A stretch of 64,000 nt of DNA from the NCBI GenBank assembly GCA_023678885.1, contig CM043013.1:23778791-23842790 (forward strand), written 5' to 3'. Positions 23,691-34,329 of this stretch are shown piece after piece (the stretch's first letter is position 1; each line of letters begins with the position of its first letter). A model generated the notes under the pieces. The model worked only from the letters and a program-made list of their open reading frames with translations, searched no databases and was not told where the DNA came from. The stretch comes from Pogostemon cablin (lineage: Eukaryota > Streptophyta > Magnoliopsida > Lamiales > Lamiaceae). The position numbers were made by a program, and so were the translations under genes.

Positions 23691-25193
23691 TATTGTTCGT
23701 CCCCGAACAATGAAAATAATAGACCGAGGGAGAAGTTTTCACCTAGTGAAAAGACTAAACGAACACAAGTAATAACGCATCATTAGCAACAAGAGTTTCA
23801 AATCATGCTAAGCTAACCTACAACATTAGATTCATGATAAGAGAAATTAACAAGTTCAATCAAAAGAGAATAAAGAGCAATATAGTCCTTTTAGTCTAAA
23901 CCTCACAATAGTTTATCAATTGCACTCGACACTCTTTAAATAAGGTAAATCAACACTCATCAATCAATTGGCTCGACTCACCATGCACTTGCTCGTAGAC
24001 TCTATTCACAAACCACCAAAATTTTAATCAATGATCAAAAAGGTCTTTAATTAAGGATGTAATGATAGGCTCTTTGGTAGGTTAGGAAGAATATAAGTAA
24101 AAGTGACTAAACGAGTGTAAGTAATCGAAGAGGTAGCTACTTTCTTCCATCCCTTCACATTCTTTTTCTTCCTTTCTTTTCTTTATTGATCATAAGCACT
24201 AATCATCACTTCCTTGGATTTCTTGAGCTTCTTATAGATTCATGCCTCTTCTCTTTGATTCTTAAGTACTTGAGCATATTATTGTTGCTTTGCTCGTTTT
24301 CTTGTTTTGAAGTTGCATGTCCATTCTTTCTTATGCTCTTTTCATCCTTTTTCTTACTTATTTACCATTTCCTCTTTCTCTTTTGTTATTTCATCACACC
24401 TTTCTAGCCACCATCTTCTTTATTACTCACACAAAAGGTATATATCTTAGGCTCATGTGGGTAATTAAAGCTTGTAATGTGCTATCTTCACAATAAATAG
24501 GCTTATAGGCTCAAAATGGTTGACTATGGATGATTTTAAAGGTAAGGAAATATTTGGCAATGGCTATACATGACAAGGATGGCCTTAAATCATTTCATCG
24601 ATCTCCATTAATCGGATTCATTCCTAAAGTCTTTGAGCAAGTATTTAGTTTATCAAAACTCAACCGATCCACTCATGAAAAGGTACCATGTATACATGGT
24701 CGAGGCTCAAATTCTCACAAGTTTATGCTCGATTTAAAAGGACTTATTACAACTTATTCATTCTTTTAATTGAATTAGTTAAATAAAACATATCACAATT
24801 CGAAAGCGTAGAGTTCCTTAATCATAATTCGACCTCACTTATCACCATAATGCATCATCACTCATATTCAAAATGACTCACAACCTCCCAAACAAACCAC
24901 CAAATCAAACCTAAACACAAAAAAAAAAAACAACACACAAACACAAATAAACCAAAGAAACAACAAAACGACAAAAGTAAAAACACAAAGACAACAATAA
25001 AAGAAAATAAACAAAGAAAATTCACCCCATCCATGATCAATACACAACAAAAATCATCTCAATCCTTAATTGAAAGAAAAAAAACACGAAATTAAACATC
25101 CCAAAACAAAACAATACGAAGTCTCAAATCCAACACAAATTAAATCACTAAAGAAGATGAACTAATGAAGTGTCGAGCACCAAAAGTACTCCC
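23691..25193 (-). other. B 3' untranslated region
   Basis: Non-coding. It begins with a block shared with D (around 60262). A strongly A/C-biased tract runs from 24890 to 25110. No gene is supported. Confidence 0.6.
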
Positions 25194-26741
25194 TTAGTTA
25201 TCAGGAGGCGGAGGGGGTTGATTATGCCATGATCCCCAAGGAGTATAAGCACGAGGTGTGGTGGGGAATTGGAAATTGAACATCCTTGTGATCATTTCCT
25301 CCATATTGTTCGAGCGTGATCGTGTATTCTCTTCATAATACTCCCTACGACGCTGCCCCTCATGGATCTCCCTGATCATCGCACCTTGCCTCTGCTGCTC
25401 CTCCCGGAACTCTCTCATCTCATCTCCAAGCGCTTGCTGCGTCTGCCTGATCCCCATGAGTTCGTTCTCCAGAAGATTCCATCTTGCATTCCCCTCTCTT
25501 GGTCCATCTCCTTCCTCTTGTTCTTCTTCTTCTTGCTCAAATGCTGGAGGCTCTGGTGCATGCTCTTCAAATTTCACCTGATGATGTTGCTCTTCCTCCC
25601 CTACATCCATGTCCATCGGCTCAGCTCTCAGATTCCTTAGCTCAGGATTCTCATCCACTCTCATCTGCTGGAGCATTGCTTCCACTCCATCTCTATTCTC
25701 TCGGTAGAAAGCTCTCACGACTGCGGAGTGGTTAGGACTCGCCATTGCTAAATTCTGATGCTTTCTTCGTCCTTGCAGTGTGGTGAGCTCAGGAGCAGGT
25801 AGAGGGAATGGAGCTCCCTTATCTTGCTTCAAGCAATACATATTTCCTATGAATGATAGGAACTCCATCCTTATGAGTTGATTGTACGTGAGCCCTTCAC
25901 TAATCATCGAGTGTTGCATCCCTCTAAGGTCGATGCCTAACCCTTGAGCAATCATTGTCACCATTCCTCCAATCATAATCCCTCTAGTGTTCTCTCTCTT
26001 CGCCACTCTCTCTGCATGCTGAACGAAGTGAGCTGCAATGTTCACTGTGAACTCTTTGAATATACTGTACATGATGTACAACTGCTTCTCCCCAACAGAT
26101 CCACTCTCGAACCGACCCAGAATAGTATTTGATACTATCTTCTCAAGGTACCTCATGACTGGGTTCCTTATGGCTGTCCCTTTAGACGAACTTGGAATGT
26201 ACTCTGGAGGCTCAGTCCCATCCTCAACCAATTTTCTCCACCACGTTTGTTGATTGAAACCCCCTTGTGGTAGGAAGTTCTGATGGCCTCTCATGATTGG
26301 GCACCCAAAAAATCTATTCAGCTCATTCACAGGTATCTTCTCCCACATCTCATTGTTTAACTGAAATGTGATAGCAATAGGAAACTTGTTCCTATCTCTG
26401 TGAACCTCCAAGGTGCTCATGAACTCGGCTGTAAGGTGGAGATAAGTGGGAGGTCTCTTATCGAAAAACTCCTCCATTTCCACTCGACGGAATAGAGTCC
26501 TCAGATCACCTTCTATTCCGAGGCCTTCCATGGTTGCTTGATCTTGGAATCGAGTTGCCCTAATCTTTGGGATTATGTACTCCCATCTCAATGCGTACTT
26601 CTCCCATTCCATGAACTCTACTCCAAAATTCTCAGGGTGTTGGTCTTTCATTAGCAGTTTGGCATCAAGGTTGGACAGTTTCATATCTGACTCAATGAAA
26701 ATGAAGTCCTCATTGCGTTTCCTCACTCTTCTTTCAGCCAT
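25194..26741 (-). CDS. B env-position protein, Athila ORF1-like, intact
   Basis: 515 codons without a break. ATG (26741) sits directly after an AG acceptor (gacattgtag). The N-terminal half has the Athila ORF1-like layout: a basic start (MAERRVRKRNEDF), WEKYALRWEYIIPKIRATRF, FDKRPPTYLHLTAEFMSTLE, ITFQLNNEMWEKIPVNELN, then NPVMRYLEKIVSNTILGR, YIMYSIFKEFTVNIAAHFVQ and a GGMVTMIAQGLGIDL block. The C-terminal third is acidic, then a coiled coil (about residues 415-470), and ends in a Pro-rich tail. I see no signal peptide or clear membrane segment, so an envelope role is not supported by the sequence; function unknown. The element C homologue shows it is a conserved gene. Likely expressed from a spliced RNA. 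Confidence 0.8.
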   Translation of the reverse strand: MAERRVRKRNEDFIFIESDMKLSNLDAKLLMKDQHPENFGVEFMEWEKYALRWEYIIPKIRATRFQDQATMEGLGIEGDLRTLFRRVEMEEFFDKRPPTYLHLTAEFMSTLEVHRDRNKFPIAITFQLNNEMWEKIPVNELNRFFGCPIMRGHQNFLPQGGFNQQTWWRKLVEDGTEPPEYIPSSSKGTAIRNPVMRYLEKIVSNTILGRFESGSVGEKQLYIMYSIFKEFTVNIAAHFVQHAERVAKRENTRGIMIGGMVTMIAQGLGIDLRGMQHSMISEGLTYNQLIRMEFLSFIGNMYCLKQDKGAPFPLPAPELTTLQGRRKHQNLAMASPNHSAVVRAFYRENRDGVEAMLQQMRVDENPELRNLRAEPMDMDVGEEEQHHQVKFEEHAPEPPAFEQEEEEQEEGDGPREGNARWNLLENELMGIRQTQQALGDEMREFREEQQRQGAMIREIHEGQRRREYYEENTRSRSNNMEEMITRMFNFQFPTTPRAYTPWGSWHNQPPPPPDN

Positions 26742-27423
26742 CTACAATGTCCAACATAATTCAAATTAGTTTCAAGTTAACTCAAAACAAAATGTCTCAT
26801 GTTGATTAGAATTATCACTAGTTATTCAACTAAGTGTTAATCCTAGCACATATTCAAGCACAATAAACACTTTGTTTCAAAGACTTAACATTTAGATCCA
26901 ATCAACTTAACACAAAGTTATTTCAAAAATTTCATTCAATCACTCACTTTCAACATCCTAATCCTCTCATTCTTTCATAACATTTCACTTTTTCAATGGG
27001 CACAATTCAAGTCAATAATGCTTCATGTAAAAACTTTGAATTCCAGTTTGAAATTTCATTTAGGCATTTAATCAAACACTTGGCATGCACCTATTTCACA
27101 ATTCAATTCAACAAATCTTAACTATGCTTTCATGCTCAATTCCTCAATACCTAAACTAATTTATATCAATACAATCATCATAGAAGCATTATTGATCAAT
27201 TTAACAATCACATGCCCTAAATTAATCATCCTAAAACAATTATCCCCAAATTCATCCTTCATGAACCCTAAATCTATCCAAAATTCAATCAATCCAACAA
27301 TTAAATATGCAAATTCATGTTTCACTATCCTAGACATGCTTTATACATTCCATCATTCAAAACCCATACATGAATTTTGCCATTCATACCTCGAATTGAG
27401 AATTAGGGCACAAGAAAACATAC
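26742..27423 (-). other. Putative intron before B env-position gene
   Basis: Donor caag|gtatgt at 27424/27423 and acceptor ttgtag|atg at 26742/26741 give a 682-nt, A+T-rich intron. A second donor-like site (cgag|gtatga) lies near 27391. Element C has an equivalent intron (56778-56275), which supports the call. Confidence 0.6.
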
Positions 27424-27589
27424 CTTGAATTCTATTGAACAAAATGTAGGGGATTGTTGTTTATGCTTTGAAGTTCACCTTCTACACTCACAATCTTACC
27501 ACTCTTTGGTGTTTAGAGGATGATTGGTGGAGTTTCGACTGGATATTCACGGTGGGAATGAGTTTTTAGCCTTTGAGCTGTGTTCAGAA

Positions 27590-27850
27590 TCTGCCTTTTA
27601 AAACGTTTCTTCGAACCCGACACGAGTCGTGTCACGCAAACGGCCATAAGGTGCCCGTGTTGCGTGTTCTGGTGCTCCCGCACGGCCAAAGCGTACAGGG
27701 TCGTGTCAGCTACACGACTCGAGTCTCGCGCTTGGACACGACCCGTGTCACGCAACACGACCAAATCCTGCTCGTGTTGGACTAACTGATGTCGCCGCAC
27801 GGCCAAAGCTAACAGGGCCGTGTCGGCGACACGAGGCGTGTCACTACTCC
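27590..27850 (-). repeat. Internal GC-rich arm block of B
   Basis: Built from the same arms as the U3 block of the B LTRs: cgacacgagtcgtg, gccgcacggcc, gggtcgtgtc, caacacgacc, tgctcgtgttgg. It lies upstream (minus strand) of the env-position exon and intron, at the same relative place as the LTR block stands to its TATA box; a tttaaaag sequence at about 27595-27602 follows. Probably a promoter-proximal element of the env-position gene. Confidence 0.65.
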
Positions 27851-28100
27851 CTTGAATCTTCCACTTTTCATCTTCAACTCTTGTCTTTCCTTGTTTCCAT
27901 GCTTCCAAAACTCCCTATTCATGCTCACACTTTATCAACATCATTAGTTCAATCATAATATCAAAACAAAAGGACTATCAACTTCAACACCACCAAAACG
28001 AATCAAAACTAAACCGAACTTATGAGAAAATTTCAAATTTGGCTAAAAAACACACGAATGCATGTCAACATAGAATATAACATATCGTATCACATCATTA
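27851..28100 (-). other. U3-like segment between internal polypurine tract and arm block in B
   Basis: Read on the minus strand it shares ordered phrases with the start of the B LTR: ttttggtggtgtt, gtgtgagcatga against gtgtgagaatga, and gaagat(g)aaaa...gaagat. This indicates a diverged duplicate of the LTR U3. Confidence 0.5.
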
Positions 28101-28114
28101 TCCCCCCAAACTTG
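28101..28114 (-). promoter_or_regulatory. Internal polypurine tract of B
   Basis: Minus strand caagtttgggggga, nearly the same as the 3' tract (aagtttgggggtg) but about 190 bp past the pol stop. Equivalent tracts: 57659-57675 in C and 62041-62053 in D. It could prime a second plus strand. Confidence 0.6.
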
Positions 28115-28301
28115 AATTGAAACAAGAGTTTCAAAGAAAGTTTGCAAAAAGTGGTACGATATACCGTTCACATCAATGACACACACTTAGAATGTTTTAA
28201 AAAATCTTCTCCTCATAAGCACAATCCACCTACGAAACCAAAAGAAAACAAAACAAGAAAAGAAATATATACAAACCTAAACTACTAAAAGGATACGGAT
28301 C

Positions 28302-31300
28302 TCAAGAAGAGAAGGTGTCAACATATACCAACTCCCTTTGAGAGGGAGAATGGTAATGCTTAACCCTATGACCATTGACAATAAAAGAATTCCCATCCGA
28401 TCCCTCAAGCATTAAAGATCCATTTTCTCTAACTTCAATCACCTCATATGGACCGGTCCATTTTGAACGAAGCTTTCCGGGAAACAGTTTCAATCTAGAA
28501 TTGAACAACAGTACTCTATCCCCCGGTATAAACTCCTTTTCTTTGATTTTTTCATCATGCCATCGTTTCAGCTTCTCCTTGACAATTTGTGAGTTTGAAT
28601 ATGCTTCCTCACGAAATTCCTCAAGCTCAATCAATTGAAGGCATCTTTTCTTTCCCAATTCTTTCTCCTCAAGATTTAACTTCCTCAATGCCCATAAAGC
28701 CTTGTGTTCTATTTCAACCGGAAGATGACATGCTTTCCCATAGACAAGTTTATACGGAGAAAGACCAAGAGCGGTCTTGTACGCCGTTCGATAAGCCCAA
28801 AGCGCATCATCTAGCTTAGAAGACCAATCCTTCCTATTCCCCTTGACTGTCTTCTCAAGTACAAGCTTCACTTGCCTATTTGATACCTCCGCCAAACCAT
28901 TTGTTTGCGGATGATAAGGTGTTGACACCTTGTGCTTCACTCCATAGCTTCTCAAAAGCTTTTCAATGATCTTGTTTATGAAATGAGTCCCTTGATCGCT
29001 AATGATTGCCTTTGGTACTCCAAACCTTGCAAAAATGTTCTTCTTCAAGAAAGCCTTGACAACTAGAGCATCATTTGTTCTTGTAGGAATTGCTTCTACC
29101 CATTTAGACACATAGTCTACCGCAAGCAAAATGTAAAGAAAACCATTGGAAGGCGGAAATGGTCCCATGAAGTCCATCCCCCAAACGTCAAACACTTCAA
29201 CTTCAAAGATGTTCTTCATAGGCATCTCATCTCTTTGTCCAATACTTCCAATTCTTTGGCATCTATCACACTCCTTGACGTATTCTTTGCAATCCTTGAA
29301 CAATGTTGGCCAAAACAATCCCGACTGTAAGATCTTAGCTCCCGTCTTTTGAAACCCAAAGTGTCCTCCACATGGTAAACTATGGCACATCTCCATGACA
29401 CTTAGTTTTTCTTCCTCCGGAATACACCTCCGTATGATACCATCCGGACAATGCTTAAACAACAAAGGATCATCCCACAAATATTCTTTAACATCATGGT
29501 AGAACTTTTTCCTTTTTGACTCGGTGAGATGGTCTGGCTTGATACCACACGCTAAATAGTTTACCAAATCCGCGTACCACGGTCTTCCGGTCTCACACAA
29601 AGTGTACATCCGATGAAAATCCACTTGAAGTATCTCTTCATCCGGGAACATATCATTTATGAGCTCCATGGTTCCTTTTTCATCAACATTCTCCAATCGT
29701 GACAAGTGGTCGGCTATGACATTTTCGACTCCCTTCTTATCACGTATCTCAACATCAAACTCCTGCAACAAAAGAACCCAACGAATTAGTCTTGGTTTAG
29801 CATCCTTTTTACTCATCAAATACCTAATGGCAGCATGATCCGTATAGACAATGGTTTTCGTGCCAACTAAGTATGGACGAAATTTTTTAAAAGCATAGAC
29901 TACGGAAAGAAACTCCTTTTCCGTTGTGGTGTAATTCTTTTGATTGGCATTGAACGTCTTTGATGCATAATAGATAGCTCGAAATTTCTTCTCTCGCACT
30001 TGTCCAAGCACTACTCCCAAAGCACTATCACTTGCATCACAATGGAGTTCAAAGGGCTTGCTCCAATCGGGAGAGACAAGGATTGGTGAAGAAATCAAAG
30101 CTTCCTTTAACACCCTAAAAGCATCAAGACATTCATCATTAAATTCAAATGGAGTATCTTTCTCAAGCAATTTACACAAAGGTTTGGCAATATTAGAAAA
30201 ATTCTTTATAAAACGTCGATAGAATCCGGCGTGACCAAGAAACGATCTAACCCCTTTTTCGTTTTTAGGAGGGGGAAGATGTTCAATGGCTACAACCTTC
30301 GCTCTATCAACTCTCAAACTTTTTTCGGAGATATGATGACCAAGTACGATACCCTCTTGAACCATAAAGTGACATTTTTCCCAATTCAAGACGAGGTTCG
30401 TATCTTGACATCGCTGCAAGACCATGGACAAATTAGTTAAGCATATATCAAATGAAGATCCAAACACGGAGAAATCATCCATAAAAACTTCCATCACATT
30501 TTCAATCAATCCTCCAAAAATAGTCATCATACAACGTTGAAAGGTGGCGGGCGCATTGCATAACCCAAAAGGCAATTTATAGAAAGCGAATGTGCCATAC
30601 GGACAAGTAAAAGTTGTTTTCTCTTGATCCTCTTTCTCTTGATCCTCGGGGGCTATCATGATTTGGTTATACCCCGAGTAACCATCTAGAAAACAATAAT
30701 ACTTGTATCCCGCCAACCTATCAAGCATTTGATCAATAAAAGGCAAAGGGAAATGATCCTTATGAGTATTGTCATTAAGTTTTCTATAATCACAACAAAC
30801 TCTCCACCCCGTTTTCACCCTTGTTGCAAGTTCTTCATCAAATTCCGTTTTAACAATGGTTAACCCTCCTTTCTTAGCCACAACATACAAAGGACTTACA
30901 TGAGGACTATCACTAATGGCATAAACAATTTTAGCATCCAACCATTTTAAAACTTCTTTTCTAACAACTTCTTGCATAATAGGATTCAAACGTCTTTGAG
31001 GTTGTATACATGATTTGTTCTCATCAATCAACCTTATGTGATGCATGCAAATTGTGGGACTAATTCCCTTCAAATCATCCAAACTCCACCCTATAGCACT
31101 CTTATGATCTCTAAGTACTCTCAACAATTTATCAAGTTCTAAAGGAGAAAGGGATGATGATACAATTACCGAAAATGTCTTCTCGTCCCCCAAATATTCA
31201 TACCTAAGGTGATCGGGTAGAGGCTTCAATTCTTCCTTTCCTTTATCAATCTTTGACTCTTCAATCTCCATCTCTAATGGAAGATATTCCCTCTTTCCAT

Positions 31301-33038
31301 AGTATGCCAACTTTGTTTCATCCTCTTGCATTTTCCTACAAGCATTCAATTCATGTAAACAATCATTAATATCTTCATCTTCTAAACAATGAAAGGAATG
31401 ATTAGAGTTTAAAGATAAAGTAAGAGAATGGCTTATGCTCATTTCAAGAGGATCTTTAGCTAAGATGAATGGTAGGTTCTCTTCAACAACTTCATCAATC
31501 ATGTCGATCCTTCTACATTCTTCTTTCTCATTTGGATATCTCATAGCACTCTTCAACGAGAAAACCACCTCTTCCTCATTTACTCTCAACTTCAACTCCC
31601 CTTTTTGTACATCAATTAAAGCTCTTCCCGTTGCTAAAAATGGATGCCCCAATATCAATGGAACATTTGCATCCTCGTCCATATCAAGCACTACAAAATC
31701 AACCGGGAATATAAACTTTCCAACCTTGACTAACACATCCTCCACTATTCCTCTAGGGTAGGTTAAAGACCTATCCGCTAGTTGCAATGTAACGGATGTA
31801 GGTTTCACTTCCCCTATACCAAGTTTCTTGAAAATGGACATAGGCATCAAGTTAATACTTGCCCCAAGATCACAAAGAGCTTTATGAAACTCACTCTTGC
31901 CCATTTCACATGTAATAACAAAACTTCCCGGATCTTTGAGCTTTGGAGGCAACTTCCTTTGAATTATTGCACTACACTCCTCCGTCAAGTTGACGGTCTC
32001 ATTCTCTATCAAGCTCCTCTTCCTTGACATGATGTCCTTCAAAAACTTCGCATAGTGAGGCATTTGTTTCAAAGCATCCGCAAAGGGTATATTAATGTGG
32101 ATTTTCTTGAAAATTTCCAAAAACTTTGCAAACTTTTCATCCAAGCCTTTCTTCAAAAATCGATGTGGAAAAGGAATAGGTACTTGTATTTTTGGAATTC
32201 CCCAACTATCCCTTTCCACTTCAATTTCCTCCTCTTTCTTTTTCATCGCCTTGGTTCTTTCCCATTTCTTTTCAACAACCTTGTTATCAATCAATTCCGG
32301 TTCCTCATTCAATTTATCCTCAACTTCACTTTCAACATCGACTTCTTCTTCAACCAAGGTTTTCTCCATTTCCTTCTCTTCCACCTTATCATCTTCTAAT
32401 GGCATAGATGGTCCATCATAATTTGTTCCACTTCTCAAGGTAATTGCCTTGCATTGTTCCTTTGGGTTCACAATGGTAGTGGAAGGAAATTTTCCTTTCT
32501 CATTAGCACTCATTGAGCTCGCCATTTGACTAAATGAATACTCCAAGGCTTTTAATCGTCTTTCATTTACTTTCTCAAAAGCCTTGAATTTTCTTTCAAT
32601 CATTTCCTCTTGATTTTTGTTGGAAGCAATCAATTTTTCAATAAGTTCTTCGGTAGTCGCCTTCCCTTCATTATTTGGCGCTTTAGCTCCCGGATGATAC
32701 CCCGGAGGATAAGCAACCGCATTATTTGGGTTTGCATAAGAAAAATTATCTTGCCTCCTTGGTTGTTGTGGATAAGAACTTCCGCTTCCTTGGCTAGTGA
32801 ACCCTCCTTGCCTTGGTTGATGTTGTGAATGTGAACTTCCACTACTTTGAGCGTTGAATCCCCCTTGCCTTTGTGGATAACTTCCTTGATTTTGATTGAA
32901 ATTACCTTGGTAATTGTTTTGATAATTACCTTGATAATTTCTTTCTTGCATATAAGACACATCCTCAATGCGTGGCATAGAGTTGGTCCATTGTTCACCA
33001 TTCACAGCATTCGGAGGTAGCCCCTCAACCATATTCAC
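28302..33038 (-). CDS. B pol polyprotein (gag linker, protease, RT, RNase H, integrase)
   Basis: 1578 codons open. Residues 1-120 are Gln/Asn/Gly-rich; 130-180 form a coiled stretch. Protease Asp is near residue 390 (ALCDLGASINLMP). RT spans about 700-910: YCFLDGYSGYNQI (Asp 785) and VFMDDFSVF (FMDD at 852-855). RNase H begins with LHCDASDSALG (Asp 1001). Integrase: zinc region near 1220-1260 (C-x2-C at the end), WGMDFMGPF (Asp 1289), IISDQGTHF (Asp 1348), NGLAEVSNR (Glu 1384), so D-x58-D-x35-E. The C-terminal tail RLKLFPGKLRSKWTGPYEV is a GPY/F-type module. It is in the same frame as gag, separated by two stops. Oddity: a 15-bp tandem duplication in RT near 30625-30655 repeats EDQEK just after the first catalytic block, which may disturb the fold. 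Confidence 0.93.
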   Translation of the reverse strand: MNMVEGLPPNAVNGEQWTNSMPRIEDVSYMQERNYQGNYQNNYQGNFNQNQGSYPQRQGGFNAQSSGSSHSQHQPRQGGFTSQGSGSSYPQQPRRQDNFSYANPNNAVAYPPGYHPGAKAPNNEGKATTEELIEKLIASNKNQEEMIERKFKAFEKVNERRLKALEYSFSQMASSMSANEKGKFPSTTIVNPKEQCKAITLRSGTNYDGPSMPLEDDKVEEKEMEKTLVEEEVDVESEVEDKLNEEPELIDNKVVEKKWERTKAMKKKEEEIEVERDSWGIPKIQVPIPFPHRFLKKGLDEKFAKFLEIFKKIHINIPFADALKQMPHYAKFLKDIMSRKRSLIENETVNLTEECSAIIQRKLPPKLKDPGSFVITCEMGKSEFHKALCDLGASINLMPMSIFKKLGIGEVKPTSVTLQLADRSLTYPRGIVEDVLVKVGKFIFPVDFVVLDMDEDANVPLILGHPFLATGRALIDVQKGELKLRVNEEEVVFSLKSAMRYPNEKEECRRIDMIDEVVEENLPFILAKDPLEMSISHSLTLSLNSNHSFHCLEDEDINDCLHELNACRKMQEDETKLAYYGKREYLPLEMEIEESKIDKGKEELKPLPDHLRYEYLGDEKTFSVIVSSSLSPLELDKLLRVLRDHKSAIGWSLDDLKGISPTICMHHIRLIDENKSCIQPQRRLNPIMQEVVRKEVLKWLDAKIVYAISDSPHVSPLYVVAKKGGLTIVKTEFDEELATRVKTGWRVCCDYRKLNDNTHKDHFPLPFIDQMLDRLAGYKYYCFLDGYSGYNQIMIAPEDQEKEDQEKTTFTCPYGTFAFYKLPFGLCNAPATFQRCMMTIFGGLIENVMEVFMDDFSVFGSSFDICLTNLSMVLQRCQDTNLVLNWEKCHFMVQEGIVLGHHISEKSLRVDRAKVVAIEHLPPPKNEKGVRSFLGHAGFYRRFIKNFSNIAKPLCKLLEKDTPFEFNDECLDAFRVLKEALISSPILVSPDWSKPFELHCDASDSALGVVLGQVREKKFRAIYYASKTFNANQKNYTTTEKEFLSVVYAFKKFRPYLVGTKTIVYTDHAAIRYLMSKKDAKPRLIRWVLLLQEFDVEIRDKKGVENVIADHLSRLENVDEKGTMELINDMFPDEEILQVDFHRMYTLCETGRPWYADLVNYLACGIKPDHLTESKRKKFYHDVKEYLWDDPLLFKHCPDGIIRRCIPEEEKLSVMEMCHSLPCGGHFGFQKTGAKILQSGLFWPTLFKDCKEYVKECDRCQRIGSIGQRDEMPMKNIFEVEVFDVWGMDFMGPFPPSNGFLYILLAVDYVSKWVEAIPTRTNDALVVKAFLKKNIFARFGVPKAIISDQGTHFINKIIEKLLRSYGVKHKVSTPYHPQTNGLAEVSNRQVKLVLEKTVKGNRKDWSSKLDDALWAYRTAYKTALGLSPYKLVYGKACHLPVEIEHKALWALRKLNLEEKELGKKRCLQLIELEEFREEAYSNSQIVKEKLKRWHDEKIKEKEFIPGDRVLLFNSRLKLFPGKLRSKWTGPYEVIEVRENGSLMLEGSDGNSFIVNGHRVKHYHSPSQRELVYVDTFSS

Positions 33039-33041
33039 TCC

Positions 33042-33302
33042 TTAATTGTTCATACTTTGATTCAAGCTCATTTGTTTAACAACTTCCGCCACTATCTTTT
33101 CCATGGTTGGCATACTTGGTTCAACACTTACGCTCTTCACACTAAACTGTTGTCCTTTATCATAGCTTTCAAAACCATAGCTTCCACTAACTCTCTCCGA
33201 TGGCCATTGATAAACATTTGTAGCAATCTCATCAAAAATTCGAATAGCCCTTTCCGGAGTTACACCTAGTACGGATCCTCCTGCCGAGGCATCAACAAGC
33301 AC
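33042..33302 (-). pseudogene. B gag-pol joining segment between two in-frame stops
   Basis: 86 codons (VDASAGGSVLGVTPERAIRIFDEIA...) lie between a TGA at the end of the gag segment and a TAA before pol, all in one frame. The AAGGS... phrase is the usual end of Athila-type gag. Both stops can be explained by single C-to-T changes. Confidence 0.75.
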
Positions 33303-34199
33303 TCATTGTCCGTTCACAAGTCCTTGATAGAAAAATCCAACTTGTTGATTTTCCGGGAAACCATGTTGTGGACACTTGCGTAGCATTTCTTTGAACCTTT
33401 CCCACGCTTCATAAAAGCTCTCTTGAGGCATTTGCTTGAATTGTGTGATCAAGCTCTTCATTTGAAGCGTCTTTGACGGTGGGAAGTATTTGTTCAAAAA
33501 CAATTGTGCTAGCTCGTCCCAAGTGTTGCACGTACCGGGAGTAATGGTGGAGAGCCATGTTCTTGCTCTATCCCTCAAAGAAAATGGGAATAACCTCATC
33601 TTTATGCAATCTTCGCTCACTCCGTTCATCTTTACTGTGTTGGCAATCTCCACAAATTGAGCTAGATGAGCGTTAGGATCTTCATTCGGAGCTCCACCAA
33701 ACTGTTGCTCTCTCACCAATGAAATCAAGCCCATTTTAAACTCAAAATTGTTAGCATGAATTGGTGGTCCCATCATTTGTGGAATTGCCCTTGGCATGAA
33801 GAAGTCCCGTATCACCCTTTGATCATTTTGAACTCCATGTTGAACCGGAGGTGGAGGTGGTGGCACATAAGCTTGTTGTGGAGGAGGATAAGGTTGTTGA
33901 AAACCTTGTTGAATCATCGCTTGTTGCACAAGTTGTTGAATATAAGCTTGATTGTTTATAGCTCCATGATTTTGATAGGCTTGTTGAGGAGGATTCTCAT
34001 TAAATTGATGTGCATTGTTTTGCATGTTCATATTGTGTCCTCCTTCCCCATCATGCTCTATCCCAACACGATTGTCACCTTGAAAATTCTCCATTGAATT
34101 ACTATTTTTGGTTTTGTTCTCTCTTCTCTTTCTCCTCAAAGTGTTTTCAAGCTCTAGATCAATTGGTTCGACTTGCTTCCCTTTTGACCTCGTTTGCAT
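33303..34199 (-). CDS. B gag, N-terminal segment
   Basis: 298 codons from MQTRSKGKQ. A basic start, a Gln/Pro-rich region (residues 85-125), then the Athila-type capsid: MGLISLVREQQFGG, EDPNAHLAQFVEIA, LFPFSLRDRARTWLS, WDELAQLFLNKYFPP, ESFYEAWERFKEMLRKCPQHG, FYQGLVNGQ. The ATG is about 150 bp downstream of the primer-binding site. The downstream TGA truncates it relative to a full gag-pol. Confidence 0.88.
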   Translation of the reverse strand: MQTRSKGKQVEPIDLELENTLRRKRRENKTKNSNSMENFQGDNRVGIEHDGEGGHNMNMQNNAHQFNENPPQQAYQNHGAINNQAYIQQLVQQAMIQQGFQQPYPPPQQAYVPPPPPPVQHGVQNDQRVIRDFFMPRAIPQMMGPPIHANNFEFKMGLISLVREQQFGGAPNEDPNAHLAQFVEIANTVKMNGVSEDCIKMRLFPFSLRDRARTWLSTITPGTCNTWDELAQLFLNKYFPPSKTLQMKSLITQFKQMPQESFYEAWERFKEMLRKCPQHGFPENQQVGFFYQGLVNGQ

Positions 34200-34329
34200 A
34201 CACCTTCAAGACAAGAGAAATTAGAACAAATTTTCACAAAGCAAATACAAGTAAGAAATACAAGAAAAAAAAATGTCTCTAGTAAGATCGCTTTAAACGT
34301 TCCTTCTTTAAGCTACTAGCAACCGTTAC

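Noticed and set aside
25194..26741. Calling the env-position ORF a true envelope glycoprotein
   Set aside because: No signal peptide, membrane segment or Cys pattern is visible; only position suggests env.
31435..32421. Plus-strand frames within B pol (up to 114 codons)
   Set aside because: Shadows of the intact 1578-codon minus-strand frame.
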